Below are positions 50,799-62,415 of a DNA stretch of 64,000 nt, piece after piece (the stretch's first letter is position 1; each line of letters begins with the position of its first letter). The notes under the pieces are model-generated. The model saw only the letters and a list, made by a program, of their open reading frames with translations, was not told the DNA's origin and ran no database searches. Both the position numbers and the translations under genes were made by a program. This DNA comes from Echria macrotheca (taxonomy: Eukaryota > Ascomycota > Sordariomycetes > Sordariales > Schizotheciaceae), in NCBI GenBank assembly GCA_030411725.1, contig MU839827.1:496001-560000 (forward strand), in the 5' to 3' direction.

Positions 50799-53138
50799 TC
50801 ACGCCTTCACTTCCTCCATCTTGACCTCTTTGACCTCTTTTGGCCCCCTGGCCTCGTCGTCTTCCCGCTCCCTCTTGCCCAGACCATTCACAACCACCCC
50901 ATTGGTCGTCGCACCGGCAACCGCCTTGGCCGCCGCCGTTCGCCTCGTGCTAGCCCTCGTGCCCGATCCCGCCCCGCTCCGTTTCGTCATGTAGAAATCG
51001 TACCTATCCGGAAACAGGATGATGTTGGCCAGCCTCGCCACTTCTGCCTCAGCCCTCGTGACCGATTTCTTGCTGGGACTGCTGGCGCTGGCGCTGGCCT
51101 CGGCGCCCTCCATCTCCACGTCGCCGTCACCATTCCCGTTGGTAGTAGGTGGCGTAGGCGCCACGTCGAACGGCGCCAAACCCATAGCCTGCAGCCCCGC
51201 TGGCCCGCCGACCTCGGCAATTTCCGTCTCGCCGGGCCGTCCCGAGTGGGACGCCTCGCTACCGAGACCGCTGCCGGTCGAGTCGAAGTCCGGGGTAGGG
51301 TGGCCGCGCTGGAACGTCTTGCGTTGACGTGCTAGATAGAGCGCGTTCGTCTGCGTGAGCGGGGCCGCGGGGATGTAGACCAGGATCGAGACGGGCTGCG
51401 ACGGGGGCTTCTCGTCCACCTCACCCGCTGGTGGCGGGGTGGGCGCGCGACTGGCCATGACGTTGGGATTCGACGACATGTGATACGCCAGGTCGGGATG
51501 CCAGACGATATAGTCGCCCGTCTGCAGGGTAGGGATAGTGACGAGGGTGCGGCGCAGGTGCAGATGGGGATGCCAGAGCTCCGTGAGACGCTGGGCGTGA
51601 CCTGGTACGGCGCCATGAATGATGGTGTTGTGCTCGCGGTTAAGCTCCCAGTTGGAAGCGTCGAGGAACGCATCCCACTCGGGGCCATGTCGACGCTCGG
51701 GCGGCTTGGTTTTGGGAGAGAAGAAGGGCCGCAAGAGGAAGTATGCCGTGGCGAGTTTGGGCATGGGAAGCAGCCGGATCAAACCCGGCTCGATGGTGCT
51801 GAGCGCTACCACGCCTTGATACATGCGGAAAATGCTGCAAGCACCGTAGCCATTGTACAGATCGGGCGTCGCGCTCACACGGTAGGTGGGATCCCACGGG
51901 TCGTACTTTTCCCACTCGCCCTTGAAGACGGCATCATAAGTACCACCGCGGCCGTAGCCGTCGGGCTCCCAGCGCTCCAAGCTGCCATTGTCCACCTGGG
52001 CGATCAGCGTCGACGACGAGAAATCGCCAAACTGCTCGACAAACGCACGCTGCTCCTCCTCGTTCGCGCCCGTGCCTCCATTAGCAGCGTCGGCGTCCTT
52101 ATCGGGGCCCACGCCGCCGATATTGGCGCCGTGGATACGCAGACGATCGGCGTACGAGATGGGGAAGCGCGTGGCCATGCGGTCGTCGGCGTGGTTGTCC
52201 CACAGCGACATGGCCCAGCGCTGGGCCTCGAGCACACGGGGGTGGGCGCGGGTGCGCACCTGGGCGGGGGTCCAGAAGAAGTCGAAGCAGGTGGGATCCT
52301 GGGGCGACGGCGGCTTGAAGTCGTGCTTGGTCTCGAGGTACTTGACCGTCTCGTCAATGGCAGCTTGGGCATCCTGGCGGGGCACGACGCCACGGATGAC
52401 GCCGAGGCCGTACCGCTTGAGGTCGCGCTGGAACGAATCCGTCAGCTTACCGTCGGTAATGTCGGCGTAGTCGATGCTGGGCGTAATGTTGGGGCCGCGC
52501 TGCTCGATGTGCTCGACGGCGCCCCGCAGGGCGTCGAGCAGACGCACCCACGATGCCTCGAGCTCGGTCTCGTGGCCGGCCGCCAGACTGCGCTTGATCG
52601 AGGCAAAGCGGCTGGGCAGCGGCACGGGCTCGGTGCCGTAGAAGCTGAGCACGGGCGGCTCCATGGTGGTGCTGCTCTCGGCGGGGACGTGGTCGGAAGG
52701 GGCGGCGGTGGTGTAGTACGGCGGGAAGTCGGGGAAGTCGGCGGCATTTTTGAGCTGGGCGATGGTGGCAGTTAAGGCGCGGTGTTTGAGCTTGGAGATC
52801 CTGCGGGGTCGCTGCTGGCTTTGGTGCAACGCCGCCGCGCCGGCCACTGGCACTGGCACTGGCAACAATGGCACGGCCAGTGGCACGGCGCTGAGGCTTC
52901 CGTTGGTCGAATCTGCGGAGGAACTGGGCTCGTGGTTGCACCCTCCTCTCCGGCCGCATTGGGCACACCGCGGGCGACCCTTGTCAATACCGTTGGGGCT
53001 ATTTTCGACAACTGCCACTGCTGCTGCTGCTGCCGCCGCTGGTGCTGCTGTTCCGTCCATCACCACGTCCCTCGCCGCCGCCTTGCTGGCTGTCCTCGTC
53101 GACACCGACACGGCGGCACCCGTAGCTGAGCCCGTCAT
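50799..53138 (-). CDS. DUF1479 protein (YbiU/Gig2-like)
   Basis: A single frame of 779 residues from the ATG at 53138. The DUF1479 core spans about 165-610: FASIKRSL, FQRDLKRYGLGVIRGVV, DPTCFDFFWTPAQVRTRAHP, LRIHGANIGGVGPD, DNGSLERWEPDGYG and GDYIVWHPDLAYHMSS. This family includes E. coli YbiU and Candida Gig2 (N-acetylglucosamine-induced) and has a cupin/Fe(II)-2-oxoglutarate-dioxygenase-like fold. The reaction is not known. Compared with bacterial members it has extra ends: an Ala-rich N-terminus with CAQCGRRGGC near 58-67, and a C-terminal tail of about 100 residues with Lys/Glu repeats (KEVKEVKMEEVKA) and basic stretches that could be nuclear signals. It probably acts in the cytosol or nucleus. 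No intron is needed. Confidence 0.85.
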   Translation of the reverse strand: MTGSATGAAVSVSTRTASKAAARDVVMDGTAAPAAAAAAAVAVVENSPNGIDKGRPRCAQCGRRGGCNHEPSSSADSTNGSLSAVPLAVPLLPVPVPVAGAAALHQSQQRPRRISKLKHRALTATIAQLKNAADFPDFPPYYTTAAPSDHVPAESSTTMEPPVLSFYGTEPVPLPSRFASIKRSLAAGHETELEASWVRLLDALRGAVEHIEQRGPNITPSIDYADITDGKLTDSFQRDLKRYGLGVIRGVVPRQDAQAAIDETVKYLETKHDFKPPSPQDPTCFDFFWTPAQVRTRAHPRVLEAQRWAMSLWDNHADDRMATRFPISYADRLRIHGANIGGVGPDKDADAANGGTGANEEEQRAFVEQFGDFSSSTLIAQVDNGSLERWEPDGYGRGGTYDAVFKGEWEKYDPWDPTYRVSATPDLYNGYGACSIFRMYQGVVALSTIEPGLIRLLPMPKLATAYFLLRPFFSPKTKPPERRHGPEWDAFLDASNWELNREHNTIIHGAVPGHAQRLTELWHPHLHLRRTLVTIPTLQTGDYIVWHPDLAYHMSSNPNVMASRAPTPPPAGEVDEKPPSQPVSILVYIPAAPLTQTNALYLARQRKTFQRGHPTPDFDSTGSGLGSEASHSGRPGETEIAEVGGPAGLQAMGLAPFDVAPTPPTTNGNGDGDVEMEGAEASASASSPSKKSVTRAEAEVARLANIILFPDRYDFYMTKRSGAGSGTRASTRRTAAAKAVAGATTNGVVVNGLGKREREDDEARGPKEVKEVKMEEVKA

Positions 53139-56100
53139 GCTATGTCGTTGCTGACCATTGAACCCTCCGAGAGCATGGGCGGCGGTCGCACCGCATCGGT
53201 CGGCGAGTGGTGGAATCGGACGGTGGCTACGGATGGCGGGGTAGTTTGTTGGTTATTCTCGATGACCAAACTGGAAGCACCTCTTGTCAATCTCGGAAGT
53301 CGACAGACGGGTGCTCGCCCAGTTAAGAAGCTGCGGATGGGTTCTGCATGGCGCGAGCCAAGGCATGGGAATGGCCGATGGCGCCAATATAATAACGACT
53401 GGAGAGAGGCAATCTTTAGGCAGAATGGCAGCCCTCGCTGCAAGAGGCTCGCCAACGGGTACGTGCCAGGACGACAGGGCCTGGACGCCGACACAGCACC
53501 CGGCGCATCGCTCTCCGTGGCCCGCCTGTCCTGCACCACGGCTCCACCGAGGCCATGGCGACGAGATCGCCGCTTGTCTGGCTGCCGGGGTGCTTTGTTG
53601 CTTGCATGGCCATGAGGTGTGTGAGAGGGCGAGTGTCTGGGCCGCCGCGGGGTGTTTGAGGGGCCCTCTCTCGCGTGTCTGGGCCAGTAAGCCAGTCTGG
53701 GCCTGCTCCCCCGCGGGTGGTTTGGTGGCATCCCCCACTTCGACTGTGGACCAGGCTTCCAGAAAACAAAAGACGGGCAGGAAAGGATTCCTGCGGCGCC
53801 GCCAACCGTCTTTCCTGGCACGCAGCGTGTTCCCTCGCGGAACTTTCGGCGCAGTGGCGGCGACAGCGGCTAGCTCGTGGCGGCTCTCGCAGCGCAGCAG
53901 ACGGCATGCACGACAGCACCAGGCGCCGCAATTGGCCGGCGATGCCCAGACACAGGCAGTTCGTCGGAAGCACGACTCCGCATCGCCTGAAAGGAGTGGC
54001 GCCGGCGAACCGCCTCTCGGGCCGCCGTTCCCCTGGCGCCCCCCCTGGGCCTGGGCGGACGGGTCCCGATCGGACTCTGGGGAAGCTGATTCGCTGTGCC
54101 GCCACGTTTCGGAGACGGTATCCTGTTTCTCCCTCGACGACACCAGATCGGGCCCAGCCGTGGCCGGTGGCCGACGAGCTGTCCCGAGCCTGGTATTTAA
54201 CGCGGCTTCGACATGGTTTTCAGCCTCTGTATATTGGCTCGTCTCACTCTTGGGTCCTTCCCAGGGTCCTGCGTCGGTCGGGTCCTGTCTTGAGTAAAAT
54301 CCACGGCAAGACGTCACATGTCGGGTCACGTAACGTGCTGCGCACAAATACAGCAGACTAAATCCCGGCCGGGACCGCGATCCGCATCGACCAGATTGCC
54401 GTGGGCTCGCTTCCAGGTTAGGCGTCGCCCTTTATCTCTTGTCGCTTGATGGCCCCAACGTGGCCATCCGTTGCCCCGTGGCCATCCACCGCCCACTTTT
54501 CGGGCTTTTTTGCCATTGTCCGGCATGCCAGATTCACACAGGCGACTGTGGGGCTCTGGCTGTTTCCAGATTGCCTGGCCCCAGGTTCCGAAGCCACCGA
54601 GGCTTGGTGCTGCAAAATCGCCGATATCTTTGTCGTGCTTACCTTGCTCTCCTGCTTCACCAGCAGATGGGGATGCCACACCTCCGTACCAAGGCCTTGG
54701 AAACAGCGTCGGTAACATCGACCGTCTGTTAGTGCTTCCATGTATAGAAGACCGTTCCCACGCCACCCAGCGGTCTGCGCACCCGTGACTGCAGACTGCG
54801 ACGCTGGACTCCTCCCTGGAGGTGACCGATGGTGGGTCCCGTCCGCGCATTAACCGGGACGTCTTGACTTCCGCATGGGAAAACCTCGGGAATTGACCTC
54901 GCTCCCAGCGGCTTAATATTCCGGTTAGCCCTAGGGCGCTCCGTAGGCTCATCTCCAGCCCCTGGTCCGCTTTTATCGCCTGCCTCCGTGGTCCATGCGA
55001 GCGAGCGGGAGACAGAGCCGTCGACAAACAGAAAAGAAAAAAGGCCATCAGAAAAAAAGGAAAACCCTGCCGGCCCTGTCTTGTTGTTGTCGAGCTTTAA
55101 TTTCCTGAGGCAAAACTTCGGCAATCTTCTGGAAGGAGGGTATCAGTCCGACCCTCTCCTCATCCCGCCCCGGCACACGCACCGGGAGAGACGGAAGGTC
55201 TATCGAACGGGTGGTCTATCGAAATTTTGTTAGATCACCACGGCGGCACATCTGGCTCTGTTCTATTTCGGATCGGTGCAACCAGCACACGGACGGACAG
55301 ATCAGATCAGATACCACGGCGACGCAAACAACAAAGCTGGGGTTCACTGGATCTGGGTCTTCCTCTGGTTCTGGGTTCCCCGTCATTTACACAGGGCATA
55401 CTTACCTGGCCACGGAGCAACAACCACGCAATCCTCCATGTCGGATCGGGGTCTGTGTGCCCGGATCCGTGGGGGGTAGAGTTGGATACCGAGGTTGTTG
55501 AAACGGACTAGAGAAGAACCATGAGCCATGATACTCTACTTGTGCTGCAAACAAACTCCTTCGCCCAACAACTGTTGCAACTCCGGCAGGAAGGGTCCGA
55601 TGTGACGCTCGCGGATACAACGGTTCATGCACGTCCACCATACATACGAAAACGAGGCTCTGGCTCCGACTGCTTTCTGGTAACGACCCGGTTAGCGCTG
55701 ATTGCTCTGGGAAACAGTCCAGGTTCGTTGGCCACGTGCGTGATCCCGTTGATCTATGTTTGTCATCTTGGTTGCGAGCTTCGTGAGATGTCGGTGCGGA
55801 TGCAAACCGACAGGGGATGGGTGAACGCTTTCAGCTACTGCGTCAGGTGGCTTGATGCATGCGTGTAGGATCCCACGGGACTTCGGGCCTGTGTTGTGAT
55901 GCAATGCACTAGTCCGTGTTGGATCGCCACGGCCCGATGCTGCTGTATATGGATGGGCATTAGTAAGAGATGTTGCTGTCTGATAACTGCATGTGTCTGC
56001 TTTGTTTCGTTCTGCCAGATATATACACCAAGCAGGGAAGTCTCTGGTTGTACACTCGGCCTTGTCCTCCAGGTATGGTTCACAAGGTGTTCATCACGTC

Positions 56101-56641
56101 CATATCAGATGTATCAAAGGTTACAAATACTCTGAATCCAATTGCGGGATACTATGAGCTTCATGTGCCTCATTATTTGGTGCTCATGTGTTCTCCATCT
56201 TCATTGCGTTACTCACCAAATTCCCTTCTCCCCCAGCGTAATGTAATTGAATAGGATCCTGATGATAGAATCCTTTTGATTTCTGTGCCACAGTCCAGAC
56301 TGTCGTCATATGATCACATAGTCATGTTTAGGTTCAGCCGCACCAAGGTCCTTTGTCCCCTCATAATTTATTAAAGGATCGCACGGTTTGTGATAGATCT
56401 CTATTATCACTCGGCTGAGGTTTTCGCTAGAATTAGAAGAAACGATAAGTTAAGTTTAGCAACAACGGCCGTTCGATCAACTGTGCATTTGGTGTGAAAC
56501 TCCTTGATGCTTGACATTATCGCAAGGGCGGACAGTCTCAACGATGCTTTGATGTTCACAGCTATCTTTTCTCTGTATGTTCGTACGGCTTGTTGTGTTT
56601 TACTTTATCACTCAAGCGGTCCGCTTGTTTGTAACACAATA
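53139..56641. other. gene-poor GC-rich stretch
   Basis: Between 53250 and 54360 open frames of 337 and 364 codons run on opposite strands over the same DNA. Both are rich in Arg, Pro, Gly and Ser and lack domains, which is typical of GC-rich noncoding DNA. From 54400 to 56640 only short frames appear. I see no RNA gene or transposon ends. Confidence 0.45.
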
Positions 56642-56688
<47 letters not shown>

Positions 56689-56860
56689 CGGGGGGGGGGG
56701 CGGGGGGGGGGGGCGGGGGCGGGGGGGGGGGGGCGGGGGCGNNNNNNNNNNTGTCTTATTTGTTGTTTTTCTGTGTTGTGTTGTTTTTGTTGTGTTTTGT
56801 TTCTTTAACCCCTCTGGGCGGTTTTGTTTCAAAACCACAACCCCCCCCCCCCCCCCCCCC
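56642..56860. other. assembly gap within G- and C-homopolymer tracts
   Basis: About 100 bases of nearly pure G (with a few C) end in ten N at 56742-56751. A T/G-rich stretch follows, with a 20-base C tract at 56841-56860. The pattern looks like low-complexity or poly-G read artefact at a contig join, not biology. Coordinates and orientation across the gap should be treated as uncertain. Confidence 0.85.
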
Positions 56861-57592
56861 AAACCAATACCAGGTGTCGTGAATGTACGAAGGGATATCC
56901 TCAGACCTATATCCTCGAGTTCCGGTAACCAAAGACATCCTATACCCGGGCAACTGTAGTCTCAGCAACCAGAGAAAAAACATAAAGACTCAAGCAAAGT
57001 TTATGACCGGGGCCCCTATCTGATCAAACCGCTTTACCCTAATCACATGGCTTTGACCAGTTCAAAAGACTCTTTCCATCGGTCACAACAACGCTCACCA
57101 CAACACTCGGCACCAGTCGTCCAGACATCTCCAGATATCATCAAAGAACCAATGCCGACTACACAAGCCGACTGTCTCGTACGAAGAGCTGAACGAGCCC
57201 CAACATGTCCATAATAACTCCATCCCAAGACTGTGGCTCTCGCAGTCGGCGACGAGCCCAATCTTGACCAGCTGACCAGCCATCCGCCGAATATGTGCTA
57301 CCTATTTCTTTCCAACTCTGCAATTTTCCTTCTCCTCTTCTCTTCCTCCTCTTCTCAACCCGAGCAAACAGCTGATTCTTTCTCTCTCTCTCTCACTTCC
57401 ACCACCACATTTCTCCCTTCCAGCTCCTCCGCGTTACCCACAACTCACAATTCAAATCCTTCAACCTCACATCTCTCCTCAGAATCCCCCAAAAATTGCG
57501 CTACAATCTCACCTGTCGCGCTCGAAACCGACACCGTCCCAGCAAAATTCGATTTCGAGCACGGGTCGATCATCATCACACCGGCGAGAATG
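56861..57592. other. stretch after the gap, no convincing gene
   Basis: Only short frames, including a CT-rich, Ser/Thr-rich translation from about 57295 that is more likely leader than protein. The right end may be the 5' UTR of the doubtful gene at 57591. Confidence 0.35.
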
Positions 57593-57962
57593 ACTTCACG
57601 CATCACAACGATTTCTGCCGGTGAGGGCCGCCGTCGCCACGACAAGAAGATGGTGGCCGTGATCGACAAGGTTAGAAAGTGGGTGGGCAAGCTTGCCAAC
57701 AAGATGTTCCGGTACGTTCTTTTTATCTGGTGTTTCCCCTCCGTTGCTTTCCACGATGTATACGGCGAGGTGGTTATGTATCTCCCGTACCTACCTACCT
57801 ATCCTTCTGTCACATTTCTTGTTTCTCGTTCTTTCTCCTGGTCACCGTACAACTTTCCAGATTTTTTATCCCCCCATCGTGCAAAGTACCGAAAAGTACA
57901 GCAGCTACTTCACAGCCCTCCTGTACAGATACGTCGAGTTGCTCAGCAACCTCCAGACCTAG
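57591..57962 (+). CDS. possible small two-exon protein, doubtful
   Basis: A frame from the ATG at 57591 encodes a basic peptide (SRITTISAGEGRRRHDKK, VRKWVGKLANKMF) after a long CT-rich leader. A GTACGT donor follows at about 57713. If an acceptor near 57886-57892 (GTGCAAAG) is used, the frame continues as EKYSSYFTALLYRYVELLSN and stops at 57960-57962. The second part reads like an amphipathic helix. No family is recognised and the acceptor is not the only choice, so this is a weak call. Confidence 0.25.
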
Positions 57963-59698
57963 CCAGTCGAACGACCAGTGTCGAATTCACACTCACACAA
58001 ATACTATTTGCAATAATACCCACTTACCCAAATTACCATCTCATTACAAACAAACCCCCGGCAATGAACACCAACTAACCAAGTCCCCAACAAAACAGCA
58101 AGAAAACCATGAAAGCCGCCGTCTCCCAGACCAAGGGGACAAAAGAATGCAGCCAAGAGGGCCATCAACCACGTGAGTCCCCTATTATTCCCATCCCATC
58201 CACTCAAACCCAAACCAACCCAACATCATATTTTGCACCCGTCACGGAGCAGGAAATTGACCCTGCGCGAACCCCTAAATCCAACCACCCCACTAACCCA
58301 CTCACTCCCTTCACCCCCCTCCCTTTAGTCCTTCCCTACCTACTAACACATATCTTCAAACACATAGATATCTCGCACCCGCCCTCGCCCCAGCCCAACG
58401 CAACCGAGGCACTAGACTGGGCGTACACACCGCCCCGACGCACACGTCTGTACCCGGACAGCGACGTCATTGTTGCCGTCGTCGCCGCGGACAACGTCGG
58501 GGCTTAAACTCCGGACGGTTGAGGAGTTTGAGATGGGTCGTCTCGTCTCCGCGGACAACGGCTGAACTGAACGTCGGACACCGGACGAAGGATGGGGGCG
58601 GTATTGGTCACGTTGCGGTTCGATCCGGTCCGGTTGGTCTGGGACTGGGCTTTCTCTCTCTCTGGTTTGGGAACTGGGTATGATATGGGCGAGACATGGA
58701 GTTCGGGTCAAGGCGGTTGATGTGGCGTACTCGGGGGTTTTGTTCTTTTGTTTCTCGTGATACCCACCCACGGTACTAGGTACCATAATGAAGTTGTGAA
58801 GTGGTTTGACCAACTTGAGAGATACCGTGAATCCTCTTGCCCGAGGAGGTTGTGCTTGTGACGAGATAATCCAAACCCACCCAATTCCACATCATACAAA
58901 CCCCCTGTCGGAGATAGGGATGTCCAGGTGTGACAATCCGCGCACCCTACGGGTAGCGTCCTGCCGGTACGCGCCAGACTGATCTCACCACTTCACATTT
59001 CTTCCAGTTGTTTACCTGCAGGCAACTGACTGGAGTCACACGGATGAAGCTACCTTAAGGTACCTAACTCAGGACCAACCAAATCGATGTAGTTCTAGCA
59101 GAAAAGATAGATAGATATCTGACTTGGCCATTTCTCACCTCAATACACACGCAAGACCCCCTGCAGAGAGCTTAGTTTCCACACCGGGTGGGTAGGTCTT
59201 CAGAGGTATGAGTTAATGGGGTGAGGAGGACCTCAAACTTTCTACCCCTCTTGAGTTATGCCCTTAAAACCAGAACAGACTACCATGTAGTGCATAAACA
59301 CTCGCCAGTAAGAACATGCCCGGGATAGAGTACGATATGGGAAGGGGAGACCAAGGCTTCTTCGGATCCAGCCCAGCCCTTGGAAGTGTTAGGCTGTATG
59401 TAGAGGAAAGTGTTCCTAGGGGAGATTATTTATACCAGAACTGGAGGGGTCAAGGTCTCTTTCCTGTTCTGGCCGGCGGTTTAGCTTAAAATACGGTAAT
59501 GGTACCGTCTACGCTTGGCTGGAATAATGCATAATGGACCCCATATTTGGTTTGCATCGCATAGTATTAAGACGAGCCCAATGCAGGAGATAAACTTGAT
59601 TCCTTATAAAAATATAACGAGGTTGGACTATTCGTAGCATAGGGATATGATGCGTAGGTAATTCTAGGTACTCATACCACCACTTTCGATACAGGAAC
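57963..59698. other. intergenic, no convincing gene
   Basis: A short frame at 58109-58507 (MKAAVSQTKGTKE start, Pro/Thr-rich) is the longest and has no domain. The rest is repeat-free, moderately AT-rich DNA leading to the aminopeptidase stop codon at 59699. Confidence 0.4.
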
Positions 59699-62415
59699 CT
59701 AAGCATACCCATTCGAAACAAGCCACGCCTTCACCCCCTCAGCATCCCTCTTCTTGTACGCCGCCCTCCCCCTAATCTTATCCTTGACCGTCTCCAACGT
59801 CCGGTCAAAGCCTTTGGTGCTAACACCGGCAAAGAACTTCTCAATATCGGCGAGCGCCTCCAAATCGTTAAACTTGGGCAAGCTGACGCTAATCAGTCGG
59901 TCCAGCACAATCGGGTTTCCACCAAGCTTGGCCTGCACCTGGTCCCAGTTATCGCGAATGTGAGCCCAGTGCAGTGGACGGGCAACCCTATTCCCGGCGA
60001 ACAGACCACCCAGGTAGTGCATGTCCGCGGGCGGAACAGAGTCGCTTGCCGGGGCCGGCGGCGAGATGCTGTAGTTGAAGGGGATCAACACGTCCCTGAT
60101 GATATCCGGGTCTGTGACGTGGCCCAAAGCGCTGAGGCATACGTCCTTGCCATCCACGGCGGGCGTCGTGAACCACTCCTTCTTCAGCGCTGGAACAACC
60201 GACGCGGCATCGGTGCGGAGGGCTGCACGGTACACAGGCAGGCGGAGATCAGCCACCAGAGAATTCTTGACGGGGTCCTCCTGCAAAGCCTTCCAGCGAG
60301 CATACCCCTCCTTGATGACCCTGGACATTGTCAGCTAATACGCAAGGGAAGAAAGTGAACGGAGACGTACTCTTCATGCCCATTGGCAATCGCCGTAACG
60401 AGCAGTCGTCTCCGCAGCAGGTTACGGTTGAAGTCATCACCCGGCTGAGCGTCCCATCCCAACTCCTTCAGCGCCTTGTCGATCAATTCGAGGGTGAACT
60501 TCTCGAGGCCCTTCTTGACCTGTTCATCTTCCCCAAAGACAGACTTGACGGTCGCAATCGAATCGAGGGCCTGGCTCACGACGCGATAGTGTGTTTCATT
60601 CTTCATGCCCTGGATAAACGACAACAGTGCCGCTGTCGTGCCGTAGCCCGAGAACGCAAGGTCCGCAGCGTTGCCAGCGATAAAGATCTTGTCCTCGGCC
60701 TTCAAGCGATCAAGCTGCGTGCCAAGCGTCTTGAGGCGCGACTCGGGGTAGTTGACTCGGTAAAAACCGGTGGCGCCGGTGTTCAGCAGATAGAAGTCGT
60801 TGTTGATGCCGTTGATGGTCGACTCCTTGGTTGTCACAGCCAGAGACTGGACACCCTCCGAGCCGGTCTTGCCCTGAAGCGCAAGAGGAACCCACCAGAT
60901 TGTCTCGTCATCCTCAGGCTTCACGTCACCCGTCAACAGGAACCGGGACTGCTTGAGAGAGATCTCTCCCTGCCCCTCGGCGACCGTCAGCACCGGGAAG
61001 CCAATCTTCTCGATCCACGGACGCATGATGGTATCAACGTCGATGCCCGAGGCTTCACTCAACGCATCCCAGAGCGCCGTGGTCTTGGCATTGCCATAAG
61101 CATTCTTCTTGAGGTAGATGGCGATGCCCTTGAGGAATGTCTTGATGCCGAGGTTCGAAGCCAGCATGCGGATCACCGAACAGCCTTTGAGATAACTGAT
61201 CTTGTCAAATATCTGGTTGACGTCCAGTGCGTCGCGGACTGCCACCTGAATAGGATGAGAAGCGCGGATGGCATCGAGAGCAAACGCCTGATCCATGCCC
61301 TCGTTGACAAACTGCGGCCAGACCTCCCATTCGGGGTGCAGGTGGTCTGTGGCTAGCCATCCAGCCCACGTAGCAAAGCCTTCGTTCAACCAGAGCTCAT
61401 CCCACCAGTCCATGGTGACGAGGTTACCGAACCACTGATGAGCGAGCTCGTGGGCCACCACATATGCGATGCGATTGCGGAACCTCGAGTCCGAGAGTTC
61501 TTCGTCAAAGAGAATAGCTGTCATGCGGTAGGTAACGAGGCCCCAGTTCTCCATGGCGCCGTGCGTGAACTCGTGGACGGCGAGAATATCGCTCTTGGGC
61601 AGGGGATACTCTATTTCGAACTGCTCGGTGAAGTAATCGATGATCTTGGGGGCGTGCTGGAGCGCCCAGCGGCCCTGCTCCTTGAGGCCACGCGTCGTGT
61701 ACACGCGGACAGGGATCTTCTTGCCGTTGTAATGGCGGTCTGTGAAAGCCTCAACGTACTCAAAGTCACCGACAGCCCAAGCGAGGAGGTAGGTGCTCAT
61801 GACGGGGCTGCGTTCGAATGACACCAGCTTCTTTCCACTGGCAACCGACTGCGTGTCCTTGACGGGCATGTTGGACAGGGCAACCTGGTCATCCGGGATC
61901 TCGAGAGCCAGGTCAAACGTCGCCTTGAGGTTGGGCTCATCGAAGCAGGGGAACGCACGACGGGCATCGCACGACTCAAACTGGGTGCTCAGCATGTAGT
62001 GAAACTCGTCATCGTGAGGAACGCTCGCGGCCGGAGGGGCGGCTGGCTTGTACTGGCTGCGGTAGAAGCCGGCCATGTCATGGTTCAGCTCTCCGGTGAA
62101 GTTGATGGTCAGCGAGGCCTTCTGGGACTCGGGCAGCTCGGCCGGGAACTTGATGGTGGACCGCTGCGAGTTCTTGTCCTCGTCGAAGCCGGTGGCGTCC
62201 CATGACTGGTCGCTCTTGTTCTGGCTGATGACAACCTTGGCGTCGACGAGCTTGAGCTCGAGCGTGTTGAGGACAATGCTGCTGGTGGGTTTCACAATGT
62301 GGCCGTCGATGCGGACGGTGCCCTTGTAGGACCAGGTCGGGAAGTCGAGGTCCCGGATGACCAGGTCATAGTGGACGGGCTTGAAGTTGTCGGGGAGGAT
62401 ATCACGGTCCGCCAT
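59699..62415 (-). CDS. M1-family aminopeptidase (Ape2/Aap1-like)
   Basis: Two exons, 62415-60371 and 60320-59699, give 888 residues. The 50-nt intron (GTACGT..AGCTGAC..CCAG) joins HEE to VIKEGYARW. The protein starts ADRDILPDNFKPVHYDL, the usual M1 beginning. The exopeptidase motif HGAMENWG lies near 284-291. The zinc site HELAHQWFGN lies near 319-328, with the third ligand Glu in WLNEGFATW. The C-terminal ERAP1-like helical domain ends KAWLVSNGYA, where fungal relatives end in a similar way. It is a zinc metallopeptidase that removes N-terminal residues from peptides, mostly in the cytosol. A longer in-frame start at 62682 would add 89 residues rich in Arg, Ser and Pro and poor in acids, which look like a mitochondrial presequence (RRRWHHSSFARPGPRTPRRR). 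Confidence 0.94.

Noticed and set aside
51480..52775. A 431-codon plus-strand frame opposite the DUF1479 gene
   Set aside because: It is the antisense shadow of a GC3-rich coding region, with no domain and no start context of note.
53253..54347. Opposite-strand frames of 364 and 337 codons over the same DNA
   Set aside because: Long frames on both strands of GC-rich DNA with Arg/Pro/Ser/Gly-rich products and no domain are expected by chance. No splice or promoter support.
56504..56959. A frame encoding a long Gly run through the G tract
   Set aside because: It is produced by the homopolymer artefact and the N gap.
60328..61356. A 342-codon plus-strand frame opposite the aminopeptidase
   Set aside because: It is antisense to the zinc peptidase core and composed of Arg/Leu/Val-rich sequence typical of shadows.
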